Positions 47,394-56,059 of a stretch of DNA of 64,000 nt are shown here, piece by piece. The DNA lies in NCBI RefSeq assembly GCF_009908165.1, contig NZ_JAAAUC010000002.1, positions 372,001-436,000 on the forward strand, written 5' to 3'. The position numbers and the translations under genes are program-made. Below the pieces are notes generated by a model. It was given only the letters and a program-made list of their open reading frames with translations, did no database searches and was not told the origin of the DNA. Origin of the DNA: Frigidibacter albus (GTDB lineage Bacteria > Pseudomonadota > Alphaproteobacteria > Rhodobacterales > Rhodobacteraceae). How positions within the stretch are numbered: position 1 is the stretch's first letter; each line of letters begins with the position of its first letter.

Positions 47394-48057
47394 ACCGCCC
47401 GCGGGCGGCGGCGCGCAAACCTGGACCGCCCGCGCGCGGCGGCGCGCAAACCTGGACCGCCAGCGCCCAGATCCCGAAGCCCAGCATCACCGTGCCCGAG
47501 GCGAGCGCCGTGCCGCGGGCGAAGCCTTGCGGCAGGCGGTTGCGCAGCAGGGCGACGGTGCCCGACAGCAGTGCCCACCACAGCAGCGAGCCGGTGAAGA
47601 TGCCGGTCACGACCGCGACCGCTTCGCCGGGGCCGGCGGTGCGGGCGAGGCCGAGTCCGGCGAAGATCGCGGCGAAGTTGAGGATGGTGGCGGGGTTGGC
47701 CAGTGTCAGGCCGAAGGTGGTGGCCAACCCCGCCAGCGCGCCGGGCGGGGCCTTGGCCGCCTCTGTCGCCACCGGCGGCGCCGGGCGCAGGGCGCGCAGG
47801 CCCAGCCAGATCAGGAACGCGCCGCCGATCAGCCCCAGTGGCCGCTCGATCAGCGCCACCGTGGCGGCAAAGCTGGCAAAGCCCGCCGCCGCCAGCGCCG
47901 CGAACAGCGCATCGGCGAGCGCAGTGCCACGGCCGCCAGCCATCCCGGCGCGAAAACCGCCGCGCAGCGTGCGCTCGATGCAGCGCGCGCCGATGGGGCC
48001 GAAGGGCGCGGCGATGGCCAGCCCCATCGCCACGGCGGTGCCGAACAGGACCAGCAT
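47035..48057 (-). CDS. LysE/RhtB-type amino-acid exporter with run-on C-terminus
   Basis: The first about 205 residues are a normal LysE-type exporter, a membrane protein with hydrophobic segments starting MLVLFGTAVAMGLAIAAP. It carries the family motif GPIGARCIERTLRGG and the segment NPATILNFAAIFAGLG, and these proteins export amino acids. Instead of stopping near 47440, the frame passes through a 31-base tandem duplication and runs about 135 codons antisense to the aminotransferase gene. That tail is basic and proline-rich, clearly not native. The gene may be damaged or make an extended protein. Its ATG abuts the Lrp-type gene upstream. Confidence 0.7.
   Translation of the reverse strand: MLVLFGTAVAMGLAIAAPFGPIGARCIERTLRGGFRAGMAGGRGTALADALFAALAAAGFASFAATVALIERPLGLIGGAFLIWLGLRALRPAPPVATEAAKAPPGALAGLATTFGLTLANPATILNFAAIFAGLGLARTAGPGEAVAVVTGIFTGSLLWWALLSGTVALLRNRLPQGFARGTALASGTVMLGFGIWALAVQVCAPPRAGGPGLRAAARGRSKAAAGRQSPPAGPSPRRNPHREWSSPHGNAPPPARQSSRPASPRCAPPPAAARQRHCRKARWRGCRASHTSPPPRGSPGSPASRPAPVPQSRAAAGTGPRWWPRSPRPAPAHAARHAG
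47393..47454. repeat. 31-base tandem duplication at the aminotransferase/LysE 3' junction
   Basis: Units 47393-47423 and 47424-47454 differ at one position; both start GACCGCCCGCG and end GCGCAAACCTG, and a further GACCGCC follows. Because 31 is not a multiple of three, it shifts the lysE frame read on the minus strand. Confidence 0.85.
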
Positions 48058-48517
48058 CAGTCCCCCCGATAGGGAAGGGCGGCGCGACCACCTCGGTCAG
48101 CGCCAGGATGGTCTCGCTGCGGCCGAGCCAGCCGCCGGATTTCAGCGCGGCGAGGAACGGCTCCACCCCGGCCAGCGAGGGCAGCCGCACCTGGATCAGA
48201 TAGGGCCAGGGCCCGGTGACATGGTGGCAGGCGGTGATGGCGGGATCGGCGGCGGCATGGGCGCGGAAGCCGGCCTCGCTGGCGCCCTCGGCCAGCGCCA
48301 GCCAGACGAAGGCCAGCACTGGCAGGCCAAGCGCGGCGGGGTCGCTGTCGGCCATCACGCGGCGGATCGCGCCGCGCTCGGTCAGCCGCCGGATGCGTTC
48401 GTTGAGCGCGGATTGCGATAGGCCGACGGCGGCGCCGAGGGCCGAGAGCGGCTGGCGGGCGTCCTCGGAACGGGCCTCGATCAGCTTGCAGTGATACCTG
48501 TGGTAAAAGTTCTACAT
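48057..48517 (-). pseudogene. Lrp/AsnC-family regulator, apparently disrupted
   Basis: The minus strand encodes a clear Lrp-type regulator: KLIEARSEDARQPLSALG, then the helix-turn-helix LSQSALNERIRRLTERG, then a C-terminal RAM-like domain ending LTEVVAPPFPIGG. However, the only ATG in frame (48517) is followed at once by TAG (48514-48512), and no GTG or TTG start follows before the conserved region. At the other end the expected TGA (48059-48057, overlapping the lysE ATG as TGATG) is out of frame by one base after a run of six Gs (48067-48062). Sequencing error or an unusual start are alternatives. It would have controlled the adjacent exporter. Confidence 0.55.
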
Positions 48518-48578
48518 GACCGCAAACACTCCTGTCAGAAGCGCTTCGCAAGAAAAATCCGCCTGTCCGGCTCTCTGC

Positions 48579-49013
48579 TCAGCTGTTCAGCGACATCGGC
48601 CTCGCGCCGCCCGGCGGCAGCCCGAACAGCCGCCGCACGAGGTTGAGATACGCGCCATAGGGGCGCCCGAGCGCCAGCATGATCACCGCAGCGCCAAGGG
48701 TGCCGCGCAGCAGGCTGCCGCCGGTGGCGCCACTGACGGCAAGGATCGCGGCATAGATCGGCACCTGAAAGCTCATCAGCGCGAGGCTGTCCCACAGGAT
48801 CTGCGAGGCGCGGCTGGCCCCGGCGTGGCGCAGCATCCAGTCGCGCCAGAGGCCATAGGGCCGCCCCACCGGGACCATCAGCGCAGCCCCCAGCAGCCGG
48901 GCGTGCAGCACCTGATCCCAGGTCATCCCGGCGATGAAGCGCTCGTTGAGGAGGCCGGTGACGGTGAAGAAGCTGAGGAGCGCGGCGGTGTCGGCGAGCC
49001 ACGACCGGCTCAT
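48579..49013 (-). CDS. alaE: L-alanine exporter, AlaE family
   Basis: This 144-residue protein matches AlaE. It opens SWLADTAALLSFFTVTGLLNERFIAGM, the family signature, and contains PYGLWRDWM and four hydrophobic segments. AlaE exports L-alanine from the cytoplasm in E. coli. Its ATG overlaps the lpxB stop (ATGA), so it is the last gene of the envelope cluster. It is followed downstream on the same strand by the Lrp/LysE remnants, making a small amino-acid export neighbourhood. Confidence 0.85.
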   Translation of the reverse strand: MSRSWLADTAALLSFFTVTGLLNERFIAGMTWDQVLHARLLGAALMVPVGRPYGLWRDWMLRHAGASRASQILWDSLALMSFQVPIYAAILAVSGATGGSLLRGTLGAAVIMLALGRPYGAYLNLVRRLFGLPPGGARPMSLNS

Positions 49014-50176
49014 GCTTGCGGGGGCCCTGGCAGATGCGCCAGCACCGACCGCGCGGCCCTGAGCCCCGGGGCCTCGCCCCCTGCCCCCAGCCGCTCCATC
49101 GTCAGGCGCATCGCCTCGCGTTGTGCGGCCTGCGCCTCGTCATCCTCCAGCAGTTCCAGCAGCGCCGGGGCAATCAGCGCCGGGGTGCAACGGCGGCCGA
49201 GATATTCGGGGATCGCCCGCGTCTCGGATACGAGGTTCACCAGCGTCACCGTATCGACCCGCAGCATCCGCGCGATGATCTGGCGGCTGAGCCAGGCCAT
49301 GTCATAGGCGATCACCATCGGCGTGGCGCTGGCGGCGAGCTCCAGGCTGACGGTGCCCGAGGCGGCCAGCGCAAGATCGGCGGCGGCGAAGGCGGCGCGC
49401 TTGTCCTCGGGCGCCTCGACGATCACCGGGGCGACGGGCCAGCGCGCCGACATCTCGCGCACCAGCGGGGCCACGCCGCGCACCGTGGGCAGCACCACGC
49501 GCAGTTCGGGCACCCGGTCGCGCACCCGCATCAGCGCCTCGTCGAAGGTCGGGCCGATGCGGTTGACCTCGCCGCGGCGCGATCCGGGCAGGGCGAGCAC
49601 CAGCGGCGCATCGGGCGCAATGCCATGCGCGGCGCGGAAGGCGGCGGCCTGCTCGGGGGTGGCCACCGGCTCGGCCACCACCGGATGGCCGACGAAATCG
49701 CAGGTCATTCCGGCCGCCTCCATATAGGGCGGCTCGAAGGGCAGAAGCGCCAGCACATGGTCGATCACCGGTGCCATCTTGGCGGCGCGGCCCGGGCGCC
49801 AGGCCCAGACCGAGGGCGCGACATAGTGCATGGTGCGCAAGCCGGGGTTCGCTTTTCGCGCGAGCCCCGCGACGCGCAGGCAGAAATCCGGGCTGTCGAT
49901 ACCGATCAGCGCATCGGGGGCAAGGTCCGTGACCGCCTGCGCCGTCTGCGCGATGCGCCGCTTCAGCGCGCGGTATTTCGGCAGCACCTCCATCAGGCCC
50001 ATCACCGACAGCTCTTCCATCGGGAAAAGGCCTTGCAACCCCTCGGCCTGCATCGCCGGGCCACCGACGCCTGCGAAGCGCACATCGGGGGCCAGTTGCT
50101 TGAGACCGGCCATCAGCGCCGCGCCCAGCTTGTCGCCGGAGGCCTCGCCGGCGATCAGGAACAAGACCGGGCTCAC
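49010..50176 (-). CDS. lpxB: Lipid-A-disaccharide synthase
   Basis: The 388-residue GT19 glycosyltransferase joins lipid X with UDP-2,3-diacylglucosamine to form the lipid A disaccharide at the inner membrane. The family opening LFLIAGEASGDKLGAALM, followed by FAGVGGPAMQAEG and GIDSPDFCLRVA, is present, and VGHPVVAEP and LPGSRRGEV follow. It starts at GTG 50176, which overlaps the lpxI stop as GTGA; the longer open frame upstream belongs to lpxI antiphase sequence. It is followed by alaE with a four-base overlap. Confidence 0.94.
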   Translation of the reverse strand: MSPVLFLIAGEASGDKLGAALMAGLKQLAPDVRFAGVGGPAMQAEGLQGLFPMEELSVMGLMEVLPKYRALKRRIAQTAQAVTDLAPDALIGIDSPDFCLRVAGLARKANPGLRTMHYVAPSVWAWRPGRAAKMAPVIDHVLALLPFEPPYMEAAGMTCDFVGHPVVAEPVATPEQAAAFRAAHGIAPDAPLVLALPGSRRGEVNRIGPTFDEALMRVRDRVPELRVVLPTVRGVAPLVREMSARWPVAPVIVEAPEDKRAAFAAADLALAASGTVSLELAASATPMVIAYDMAWLSRQIIARMLRVDTVTLVNLVSETRAIPEYLGRRCTPALIAPALLELLEDDEAQAAQREAMRLTMERLGAGGEAPGLRAARSVLAHLPGPPQA

Positions 50177-51024
50177 GGTTCGGTCCCGGGGTCTCGGGCC
50201 CAGAGGAACAGCCCCGCCGCTTCGGCATCCGCGACCATCTCGGCGCGGCTCAGGCAGATCACGCCGCCCGCCTCCCAGACGATCCCGGCGAGCCCGGCGG
50301 CGGCGGCGCGGGCGACGGTTTCGGGGCCAAGGGCGGGCAAGTCCACCCGGCGGTCCTGCCCCGGCTTCGGCGCCTTGTAGAACACGCCCTTCGCACCCGA
50401 GGGATCGGGGCGCAGGCCGGCGCCAGTTATCGCCACCCAGTCCAGCATCGCATCGGTGCCCGGCAGCGCCTCGACCGCAAGGCACAGGCCCTGCGCCACC
50501 ACGGCGCCCTGCCCCACATCGACGCTGCCAAGCGCCGCGACGATGGAAGCGGCGCGGGCGGCGTCCTTGCTGTCGGCCTCGGTCGGCGCGCCGGTCAGAA
50601 TCCCGGGCCCGGGCACCAGTTCCGGCAGCACCGCCTCGGCGCCGACCACCTCCAGCCCGCGTTCCTCGAAGATGCCGATCACCGCGCGCAGGGTGGCGTC
50701 ATCGCCCGCCTGCATTGCCGCCATCAGCCGGGGCAACAGCGCGGCGGTGCCAGCATCGATGGCGGAGGGGTCGAGCCGCGGCCGGCGCACGGCACCGGCG
50801 AAGACCACGCGGCGGACGCCGCGGGCGAGCAGATCGTCAAGGAACGGCACCAGCCGTTCGACACGAAAGCGCACAGGGTCCTGCCCGGCGACCGAGGCGG
50901 GGAAGCCCTCCATCTCGGCCAGCACGAAGCCCTCGCCCTGCGCGTCCAGCGCGCCCGCCAGCAGCCCCGGCAGCGCGCCGGTGCCGGCGATCAGGGCGAG
51001 CCCCCCGTTTCGCTTGCCGCTCAT
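50173..51024 (-). CDS. lpxI: UDP-2,3-diacylglucosamine pyrophosphatase LpxI
   Basis: This 283-residue protein is the LpxI (DUF1009) form of the lipid A pathway hydrolase that releases UMP from UDP-diacylglucosamine. It is used by alphaproteobacteria in place of LpxH. The opening GLALIAGTGALPGLLA and the C-terminal block ITGAGLRPDPSGAKGVFYKAPKPGQD are characteristic. It is overlapped by lpxA at ATGA on the 5' side and by lpxB at GTGA on the 3' side, so translation is coupled through all three lipid A genes. Confidence 0.93.
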   Translation of the reverse strand: MSGKRNGGLALIAGTGALPGLLAGALDAQGEGFVLAEMEGFPASVAGQDPVRFRVERLVPFLDDLLARGVRRVVFAGAVRRPRLDPSAIDAGTAALLPRLMAAMQAGDDATLRAVIGIFEERGLEVVGAEAVLPELVPGPGILTGAPTEADSKDAARAASIVAALGSVDVGQGAVVAQGLCLAVEALPGTDAMLDWVAITGAGLRPDPSGAKGVFYKAPKPGQDRRVDLPALGPETVARAAAAGLAGIVWEAGGVICLSRAEMVADAEAAGLFLWARDPGTEP

Positions 51025-51815
51025 GCAGGCGTCAGGAAGCTGCGGTCCGAGGGGCCGAGGATGAAGGCCAGCACCTCTGCCGCCAGCGAGCCCGGCGGCA
51101 CGGTGCCGTCCAGCCGCCGCGCGGTTTCGCGGAAATTGCCCTCGCCAAGCGCCTCATAGAGATCGCGCAGCCCGTGGATCTCGGCCCGGTCGACGCCGCG
51201 GCGCTTGAGGCCGACAAGGTTCAGCCCGTCCAGCGTGCCGCGCGGGCCCTGCACGAGCCCGTGCGGGACCACATCGGCCGTCACCATCGTCACCGCGCCG
51301 ATGATCGCGCCGCGGCCGATGCGCACCCATTGATGCACCCCGGACATGCCGCCGACGATCACCCCATCCTCCAGCACGCAATGCCCCGCCACGGCAGAGC
51401 CATTGACCAGGATCACGTTGTTGCCGATGCGGCAATCATGCGCGACATGGCAGCCGGCCATGAACAGGCCATCGTCCCCCACCACCGTCTCGCCGCCGCC
51501 GCCCTCGGTGCCGGTGTTCATCGTCACATGCTCGCGGATGCGGTTGCGCGCGCCGATGGTGAGCCGCGTGCGCTCGCCCCTGTATTTCAGATCCTGCGGC
51601 ACCTCCCCCAGCACGGCGAAGGAAAACACCGTGGTGCCCTCGCCGACCGAGGTCTGCCCGGTGATCACGGCATGGGATTTCACCTCGACCCCGGCGGCCA
51701 GAACCACCTCGGGGCCGATCAGCGCGAAGGGGCCGATGCGGCAGCCCGCGCCGATCACCGCGCCGGGTTCGACCACGGCCGAGGGGTGGATCACGGCGCT
51801 GGCGTCAATGGTCAT
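51021..51815 (-). CDS. lpxA: UDP-N-acetylglucosamine acyltransferase
   Basis: This 264-residue left-handed beta-helix enzyme adds the 3-hydroxyacyl chain to UDP-GlcNAc, the first step of lipid A synthesis. Hexapeptide repeats run from about residue 5 to 185, and the catalytic histidine lies in the segment GCHVAHDCRIGNN. The C-terminal helical region starts near LNLVGLKRRG. It begins four bases after fabZ and overlaps lpxI. Length is normal. Confidence 0.95.
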   Translation of the reverse strand: MTIDASAVIHPSAVVEPGAVIGAGCRIGPFALIGPEVVLAAGVEVKSHAVITGQTSVGEGTTVFSFAVLGEVPQDLKYRGERTRLTIGARNRIREHVTMNTGTEGGGGETVVGDDGLFMAGCHVAHDCRIGNNVILVNGSAVAGHCVLEDGVIVGGMSGVHQWVRIGRGAIIGAVTMVTADVVPHGLVQGPRGTLDGLNLVGLKRRGVDRAEIHGLRDLYEALGEGNFRETARRLDGTVPPGSLAAEVLAFILGPSDRSFLTPA

Positions 51816-51819
51816 GCGG

Positions 51820-52311
51820 TCAGCCCCTCAGGTCCATCATCGCGGTGAATTCCGCCTCGCAGGCCAGTTGCCCGTCAACCGTGGCGCGGCCGTCGAACTT
51901 CCAGATCTTGCCGCCGCCGCGCTTGACCGTCACCGCCAGCTCCAGCACGTCGCCCGGCACCACCTTGCGGCGGAACTTGCAGCCGTCGATGCCCATGAAA
52001 TAGACCAGAAGGTCGCGGTCCACCACATCCATGGAAATGCCGACCAGCACCGCCGAGGCCTGCGCCATCGCCTCCACGATCGTCACGCCGGGCATGATCG
52101 GCGCGCCGGGGAAATGGCCCTGGAAATGCGGCTCGTTGAAGGTGACGTTCTTGACGCCGATGGCCGATTTGAACGGCACGATCTCGCGCACCTTGTCGAT
52201 CAGCAAGAACGGGTAGCGATGCGGAATGATCCGCTGGATCAGATGGATATCGGCCTCGGTGGCGGGGAACGGGGTCTTGCCCGGCGCGACGCCGGCGGGT
52301 TCTTCGGTCAT
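51820..52311 (-). CDS. fabZ: 3-hydroxyacyl-ACP dehydratase FabZ
   Basis: The 163-residue hotdog-fold enzyme dehydrates 3-hydroxyacyl-ACP and competes with LpxA for its substrate, which explains their close pairing. Motifs are [13 protein letters not shown], the catalytic His/Glu region [12 protein letters not shown] with VEAMAQ, and [14 protein letters not shown] 52311 is chosen because the first 14 residues match the usual short leader; the longer frame is not conserved. A stretch of about 170 bases separates it from ompH. Confidence 0.95.
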   Translation of the reverse strand: MTEEPAGVAPGKTPFPATEADIHLIQRIIPHRYPFLLIDKVREIVPFKSAIGVKNVTFNEPHFQGHFPGAPIMPGVTIVEAMAQASAVLVGISMDVVDRDLLVYFMGIDGCKFRRKVVPGDVLELAVTVKRGGGKIWKFDGRATVDGQLACEAEFTAMMDLRG

Positions 52312-52481
52312 CTTTACTCTGTCCCTCGCATCGCTCTGGTCGGTCGGGCCGGGCTGTGGCGGGGTCATTCCGCGCGGGTCGTCCCGCTCGGAATGACCCC
52401 GCCACCTTGGCCGGCTTGTCTTTGGCCTTGCTAGCAATTCGCCCGGCGCGAGGCAAGGCGCCGGGTTTTCCCGGTCCGGGC

Positions 52482-53198
52482 TCAGTCGGCGGTGGGCGTC
52501 GGGGCGTCCTCGCCCTCCGGCTCCTCGACCGGATCGGGCAGTTCGGGCGCGGCGCCGGGCCCCAGCCGCTGATCGGCCAGCGCCACGACTTCGGCCGTCA
52601 CGTCGATCTGGCTGTCGGCAAGGAAGATCGCCCGGGCATCGAGGATCGCCACCGCGCCATGCTTGCGCATCACCTCGGACAGGATTGGCACTGCAGCACT
52701 GAAAAACGCCCGCCGTTCCGCCTCGCGCAGCCGCGAGACCGCCCGCGCCTTCACGTCCTGCGCGCGGCGGATGCCGGTCACCCGCTCGTCGAAGGCATCG
52801 GCCTCGGCGCGGAAGGCGGCGGGGTCCATGCCGGGGCGACGGTCGGTGAGCGAGCGTTCCTCGGCCAGCAACTGCGCCTCGATCCGGCGGTTCTCGGTCG
52901 CCAGCGCGGCTGCGGCGGCCTCGATCTCGGCCTCGGCGCGGGCACCCCAGGCCGACTCGTCGAACAGCTGCTCATCATTCAGGGTCAGGATCGGGGCCTG
53001 CAGCACGGCGGTGCCGGTGGGAAAGCTGGTGGCAGGCAACCCGCCGGGCGCGGCTTGCGCAAATTGCTGCGCAAAGCCCGTTGCCGGATCAAGCGCAAGA
53101 TCCTGCGCCGACGCAGCCCCGCCCGCCAGCATCAGCAGCACGAGCGCAAGGCGGCAGGGCCCCGCCATCCTGCGCACGCCCTGCCCGCCCCGTTGCAT
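52482..53198 (-). CDS. OmpH/Skp-family periplasmic chaperone
   Basis: This 238-residue protein has a basic start and a signal peptide ([15 protein letters not shown]) followed by an alanine- and glutamate-rich helical region (about 85-185) of the Skp/OmpH coiled-coil type, which holds unfolded outer-membrane proteins. An acidic, proline-rich tail ends the protein ([12 protein letters not shown]) and is longer than in enterobacterial Skp. Its ATG overlaps the bamA stop by one base (TGATG), the usual gene order. ATG 53168 is an alternative start. Confidence 0.88.
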   Translation of the reverse strand: MQRGGQGVRRMAGPCRLALVLLMLAGGAASAQDLALDPATGFAQQFAQAAPGGLPATSFPTGTAVLQAPILTLNDEQLFDESAWGARAEAEIEAAAAALATENRRIEAQLLAEERSLTDRRPGMDPAAFRAEADAFDERVTGIRRAQDVKARAVSRLREAERRAFFSAAVPILSEVMRKHGAVAILDARAIFLADSQIDVTAEVVALADQRLGPGAAPELPDPVEEPEGEDAPTPTAD

Positions 53199-55576
53199 CA
53201 GAACCGCGTCGAAACGGTCAGGTCGAAGTTCTGTTCGAGATCGTAGTCTTCCTTGGCCAGCGCCCGCGAGAAGTTGAAGCGCAGCGGCCCGATCGGCGTG
53301 GTCCAGAATACCGAGAACCCGACGGCAGAGCGCAGGATCGCCTCGTCATCGACCTGGCAATCGCCATCGCCGTTCAGATCGACGCAGCCCGAGGCCAGAC
53401 CGCCATTGGTGTTGTCCAGCCCCCAGACGGTGCCGACATCCAGGAACAGGCCGCCGGTGATCCCGTATTCCTCGGGGATCCCCAGCGGGAATTCCGCCTC
53501 GAAGCGCGCCACGGCATAGTAATTGCCGCCAAGCGGGTCTTCGTTCTCCACGTCCAGATCGCGCGGACCGATGCCACGGCTTTCGAAGCCGCGCATTTCC
53601 GAGCCGAAGAACCGGTCGGTCACCCGCGACTGGGTGCCGCCAAGCGCGGTATAGGCGCCGCCCTCGATCTCGGCGCGCACCGTCCATTCTTCGTTGAACA
53701 CCTTGGTTTCGGCGGTGGCGACCGCCGTGGTCTTCAGCGCCTCGACATCGCCGGCCAGCCCATACAGCTCTTGCCCGAAGCGCAGCCGGACGCCGCCATT
53801 GAGGTTGAGCCCGGTGCGCCGGTTGTCGTAGCTGAGGGCATAGCTCAGGCCGAAGCTGTCCTGCTTGCCCTCTTCCGCGACAAGGATCGCCGAGGAGTTG
53901 AGCTGCTCGATATCGTAGAGCTCTTCTTGCCCGATCTTGAAGCCAAGGTTCAGCCTGGTGTTGGGTGCAATCGGGAACTCAAGCGACGGTTCGATGCCGG
54001 CCAGACGCATCGAATAGTCGGAGTTGTCGTTTTCCGAGATCCGGTAGAAGGCGCTGAAGCGCGCCGCCAGATCGCGGTCGAGGAAGGCCGGTTCCACGAA
54101 GGTGATGCTGGACGAGCCGGTGCTGTCCGTGGTGTTCAGCGTCGCGCTGAAGAACTGGCCGCGGCCCAGGAAGTTCTCTTCCGAGAAGCTGAGCGCGAGG
54201 CCGACGCCGGTATCCACCCCGTAGCTGATCCCGAAGGAAAGCGAGCCGGTCGGCTGTTCGGTCACGTTCACATCGACGATCACCCGGTCCTGCGCAGATC
54301 CCGGGCGGGTATCGACCTCGGCCTGCGAGAAGAACCCGAGCGCCCGGATGCGCGAGGCGCCCTCGCGGATTTCGCGCGGGTTGAAGGGGTCGCCTTCGAC
54401 CGATTTGAACTGCCGCCGCACCACCTTGTCGAGCGTGGTGGCGTTGCCCTCGATGTCGATCCGTTCCACGAAGACCCGCGGGCCGTTCGCCACCACGAAG
54501 TCGATGTCCAGCGTGCGGGTGCGGTCATTGCGGGTGACGCGCGGTTCGATCCGCACGAAGCTGAGGCCCTTTTCGGTCGCCACGGCTTCCATGCGGCTGA
54601 TGGTGTTGTCCACCGCGTTCGGCGAATAGGTCGCGCCCGAGCGGACGCGCACGGCACGCTCGAACTCGGCGGGGCTCAGCCCTTCCACTTCCGAAACGGT
54701 GCGGATCTGGCCGAACTTGAAGCTTTGGCCCTCCTGCACATTGTAGGTCAGGAAGAAGGCATCGCGCTCGCGCGAGAATTCCGACGCAACGCCAAGCACC
54801 TGGAAATCGACATAACCGCGCGAGCGGTAGAAGTCGGTCAGCAGCACCTTGTCGGCCTCGATCCGGTCGGGCGCATAGGTGTCGGAGCCAACGAAGATGC
54901 GCAGCAGGCCGGCCTGCTTGGTATCCAGCACTTCGCGCAGCCGGCGGTCGGAGAAGGCGCGGTTGCCGGTGAAGGACAGCCGCTCGATCTCGGACAGGCG
55001 GCCTTCGCTGATCTCGAACACCACATCGACGGTATCGGCATCGCGGCGGATCACCTTTGGTTCCACCCGCGCGGCAACCCGTCCGCCGCCGGCATAGGCC
55101 GAGGCAATCGCCGCCGCATCCGCTTCGACCTGCTGGGGAGAGAACACGCGCCGCGCCGTGGTCTGCACCACGCTCGACAGCTGTTCATCCTTGATGCGGG
55201 CGTTGCCTTCGAAATCGACCACGTTGACGGTGGGATATTCGGTGACGCGGATCACCAGCGTGCCGCCCGTGGGCACCAGCTCCACCGTCTCGAACTGGCC
55301 CGAGGCAAGGATGCGCTGGTAGGCATCGTTCAGCGCGCCGGCAGACACCGCCTCGCCGCGCGCGATTCCGGCATAGGACAGGATCGTGCCGCCATCGATG
55401 CGGCTGTTGCCCTCGATCTGCACGTCGCTGAAACTGTAGGTCTGGGCCTGAACCGGCGTTAGGGAGGCCGTGCACAGCATGGCGACGGAGAGCAGAAGCC
55501 CCGCCCGCCGCCCCGAACGCCGCATTGCCGGCCGATATTCCCGGGCGCTGCCGCCGCTGCTCAGCTTGGTCGCCAT
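53198..55576 (-). CDS. bamA: Outer membrane protein assembly factor BamA
   Basis: This 792-residue Omp85 protein folds and inserts outer-membrane barrels. A signal peptide (about residues 24-45) is followed by POTRA domains (to about 380, e.g. IEGNSRIDGGTILSY and VEGNATTLDKVVRRQF) and a 16-stranded barrel. The conserved MRGFE motif lies in the sixth loop, and the C-terminal strand ends in Phe (TVSTRF). It is preceded by a strong terminator, so it probably starts a new transcript with ompH. The first 23 residues are basic and may not be translated in vivo. Confidence 0.95.
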   Translation of the reverse strand: MATKLSSGGSAREYRPAMRRSGRRAGLLLSVAMLCTASLTPVQAQTYSFSDVQIEGNSRIDGGTILSYAGIARGEAVSAGALNDAYQRILASGQFETVELVPTGGTLVIRVTEYPTVNVVDFEGNARIKDEQLSSVVQTTARRVFSPQQVEADAAAIASAYAGGGRVAARVEPKVIRRDADTVDVVFEISEGRLSEIERLSFTGNRAFSDRRLREVLDTKQAGLLRIFVGSDTYAPDRIEADKVLLTDFYRSRGYVDFQVLGVASEFSRERDAFFLTYNVQEGQSFKFGQIRTVSEVEGLSPAEFERAVRVRSGATYSPNAVDNTISRMEAVATEKGLSFVRIEPRVTRNDRTRTLDIDFVVANGPRVFVERIDIEGNATTLDKVVRRQFKSVEGDPFNPREIREGASRIRALGFFSQAEVDTRPGSAQDRVIVDVNVTEQPTGSLSFGISYGVDTGVGLALSFSEENFLGRGQFFSATLNTTDSTGSSSITFVEPAFLDRDLAARFSAFYRISENDNSDYSMRLAGIEPSLEFPIAPNTRLNLGFKIGQEELYDIEQLNSSAILVAEEGKQDSFGLSYALSYDNRRTGLNLNGGVRLRFGQELYGLAGDVEALKTTAVATAETKVFNEEWTVRAEIEGGAYTALGGTQSRVTDRFFGSEMRGFESRGIGPRDLDVENEDPLGGNYYAVARFEAEFPLGIPEEYGITGGLFLDVGTVWGLDNTNGGLASGCVDLNGDGDCQVDDEAILRSAVGFSVFWTTPIGPLRFNFSRALAKEDYDLEQNFDLTVSTRF

Positions 55577-55741
55577 CGGTCGTTACTCCCGCCGTTTTTA
55601 ACATTCTCTTCCGATCCCGTGACTAGCCGGAAAGGGGGGCCTTGTCAAAAGGAGGTGAATGGCGGCGCAGCGCCGCCATCCGGCGCCCCCGGGATGGGCG
55701 AAACCTTGCCAATGCGCCGGATCGGGCCGTGGCCGCCCAAC

Positions 55742-55768
55742 AAAAAAGGGCGCCCGCATCGGGCACCC
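55742..55768 (-). terminator. Intrinsic terminator before bamA
   Basis: On the minus strand GGGTGCCC and GGGCGCCC form an eight-pair stem (one wobble) around GATGC and are followed by six Ts (55747-55742). It lies between the small membrane-protein gene and bamA, separating bamA from the pyrH-rseP transcript. Confidence 0.85.
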
Positions 55769-55803
55769 TGTCATCGCAATCCGCCTGGCGCGCGCCTTCG
55801 GGA

Positions 55804-55956
55804 CTAGGGCATCATCACCGGCATCTGCATCAGTTCGACGCCGATGGCCGCGCCGCCGAGCAAACCCATCAGGATCGCCGCGGGAATCACCAGCTGCTCC
55901 CAGCTCAGGTCGATCAGCAGCTCGAGGCTGCGGGCGCTTTTTCCGATCATCTGCAT
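55804..55956 (-). CDS. Small single-span membrane protein between rseP and bamA, 50 residues
   Basis: ATG 55956 opens a 50-codon frame to TAG 55804. AGAGG lies six bases upstream, a good ribosome site. The product has a short amphipathic start (MQMIGKSARSLELLIDLS), one membrane segment (VIPAAILMGLLGGAAIGVEL) and a Met-rich tail. It ends 36 bases before the bamA-side terminator, as a last gene of the upstream transcript would. No family was recognised. Both the position and the ribosome site argue that it is real, and a link to envelope protein assembly is a guess from context. Confidence 0.6.
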   Translation of the reverse strand: MQMIGKSARSLELLIDLSWEQLVIPAAILMGLLGGAAIGVELMQMPVMMP

Positions 55957-56059
55957 CTTGGGCCTCTGGCGTTTTAATCCGGGACACAAGAGAGTTATCG
56001 GCGGAATGTGGCCGGAATTGGGCAAGGGTCGGGCCGGAACGCGGCCCCTGCCCCAGGGA

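Noticed and set aside
48057-48551. 164-codon minus-strand frame over the Lrp-type gene
   Set aside because: It has an ATG and a good stop but encodes an arginine/proline-rich shadow; the Lrp homology is in a different frame.
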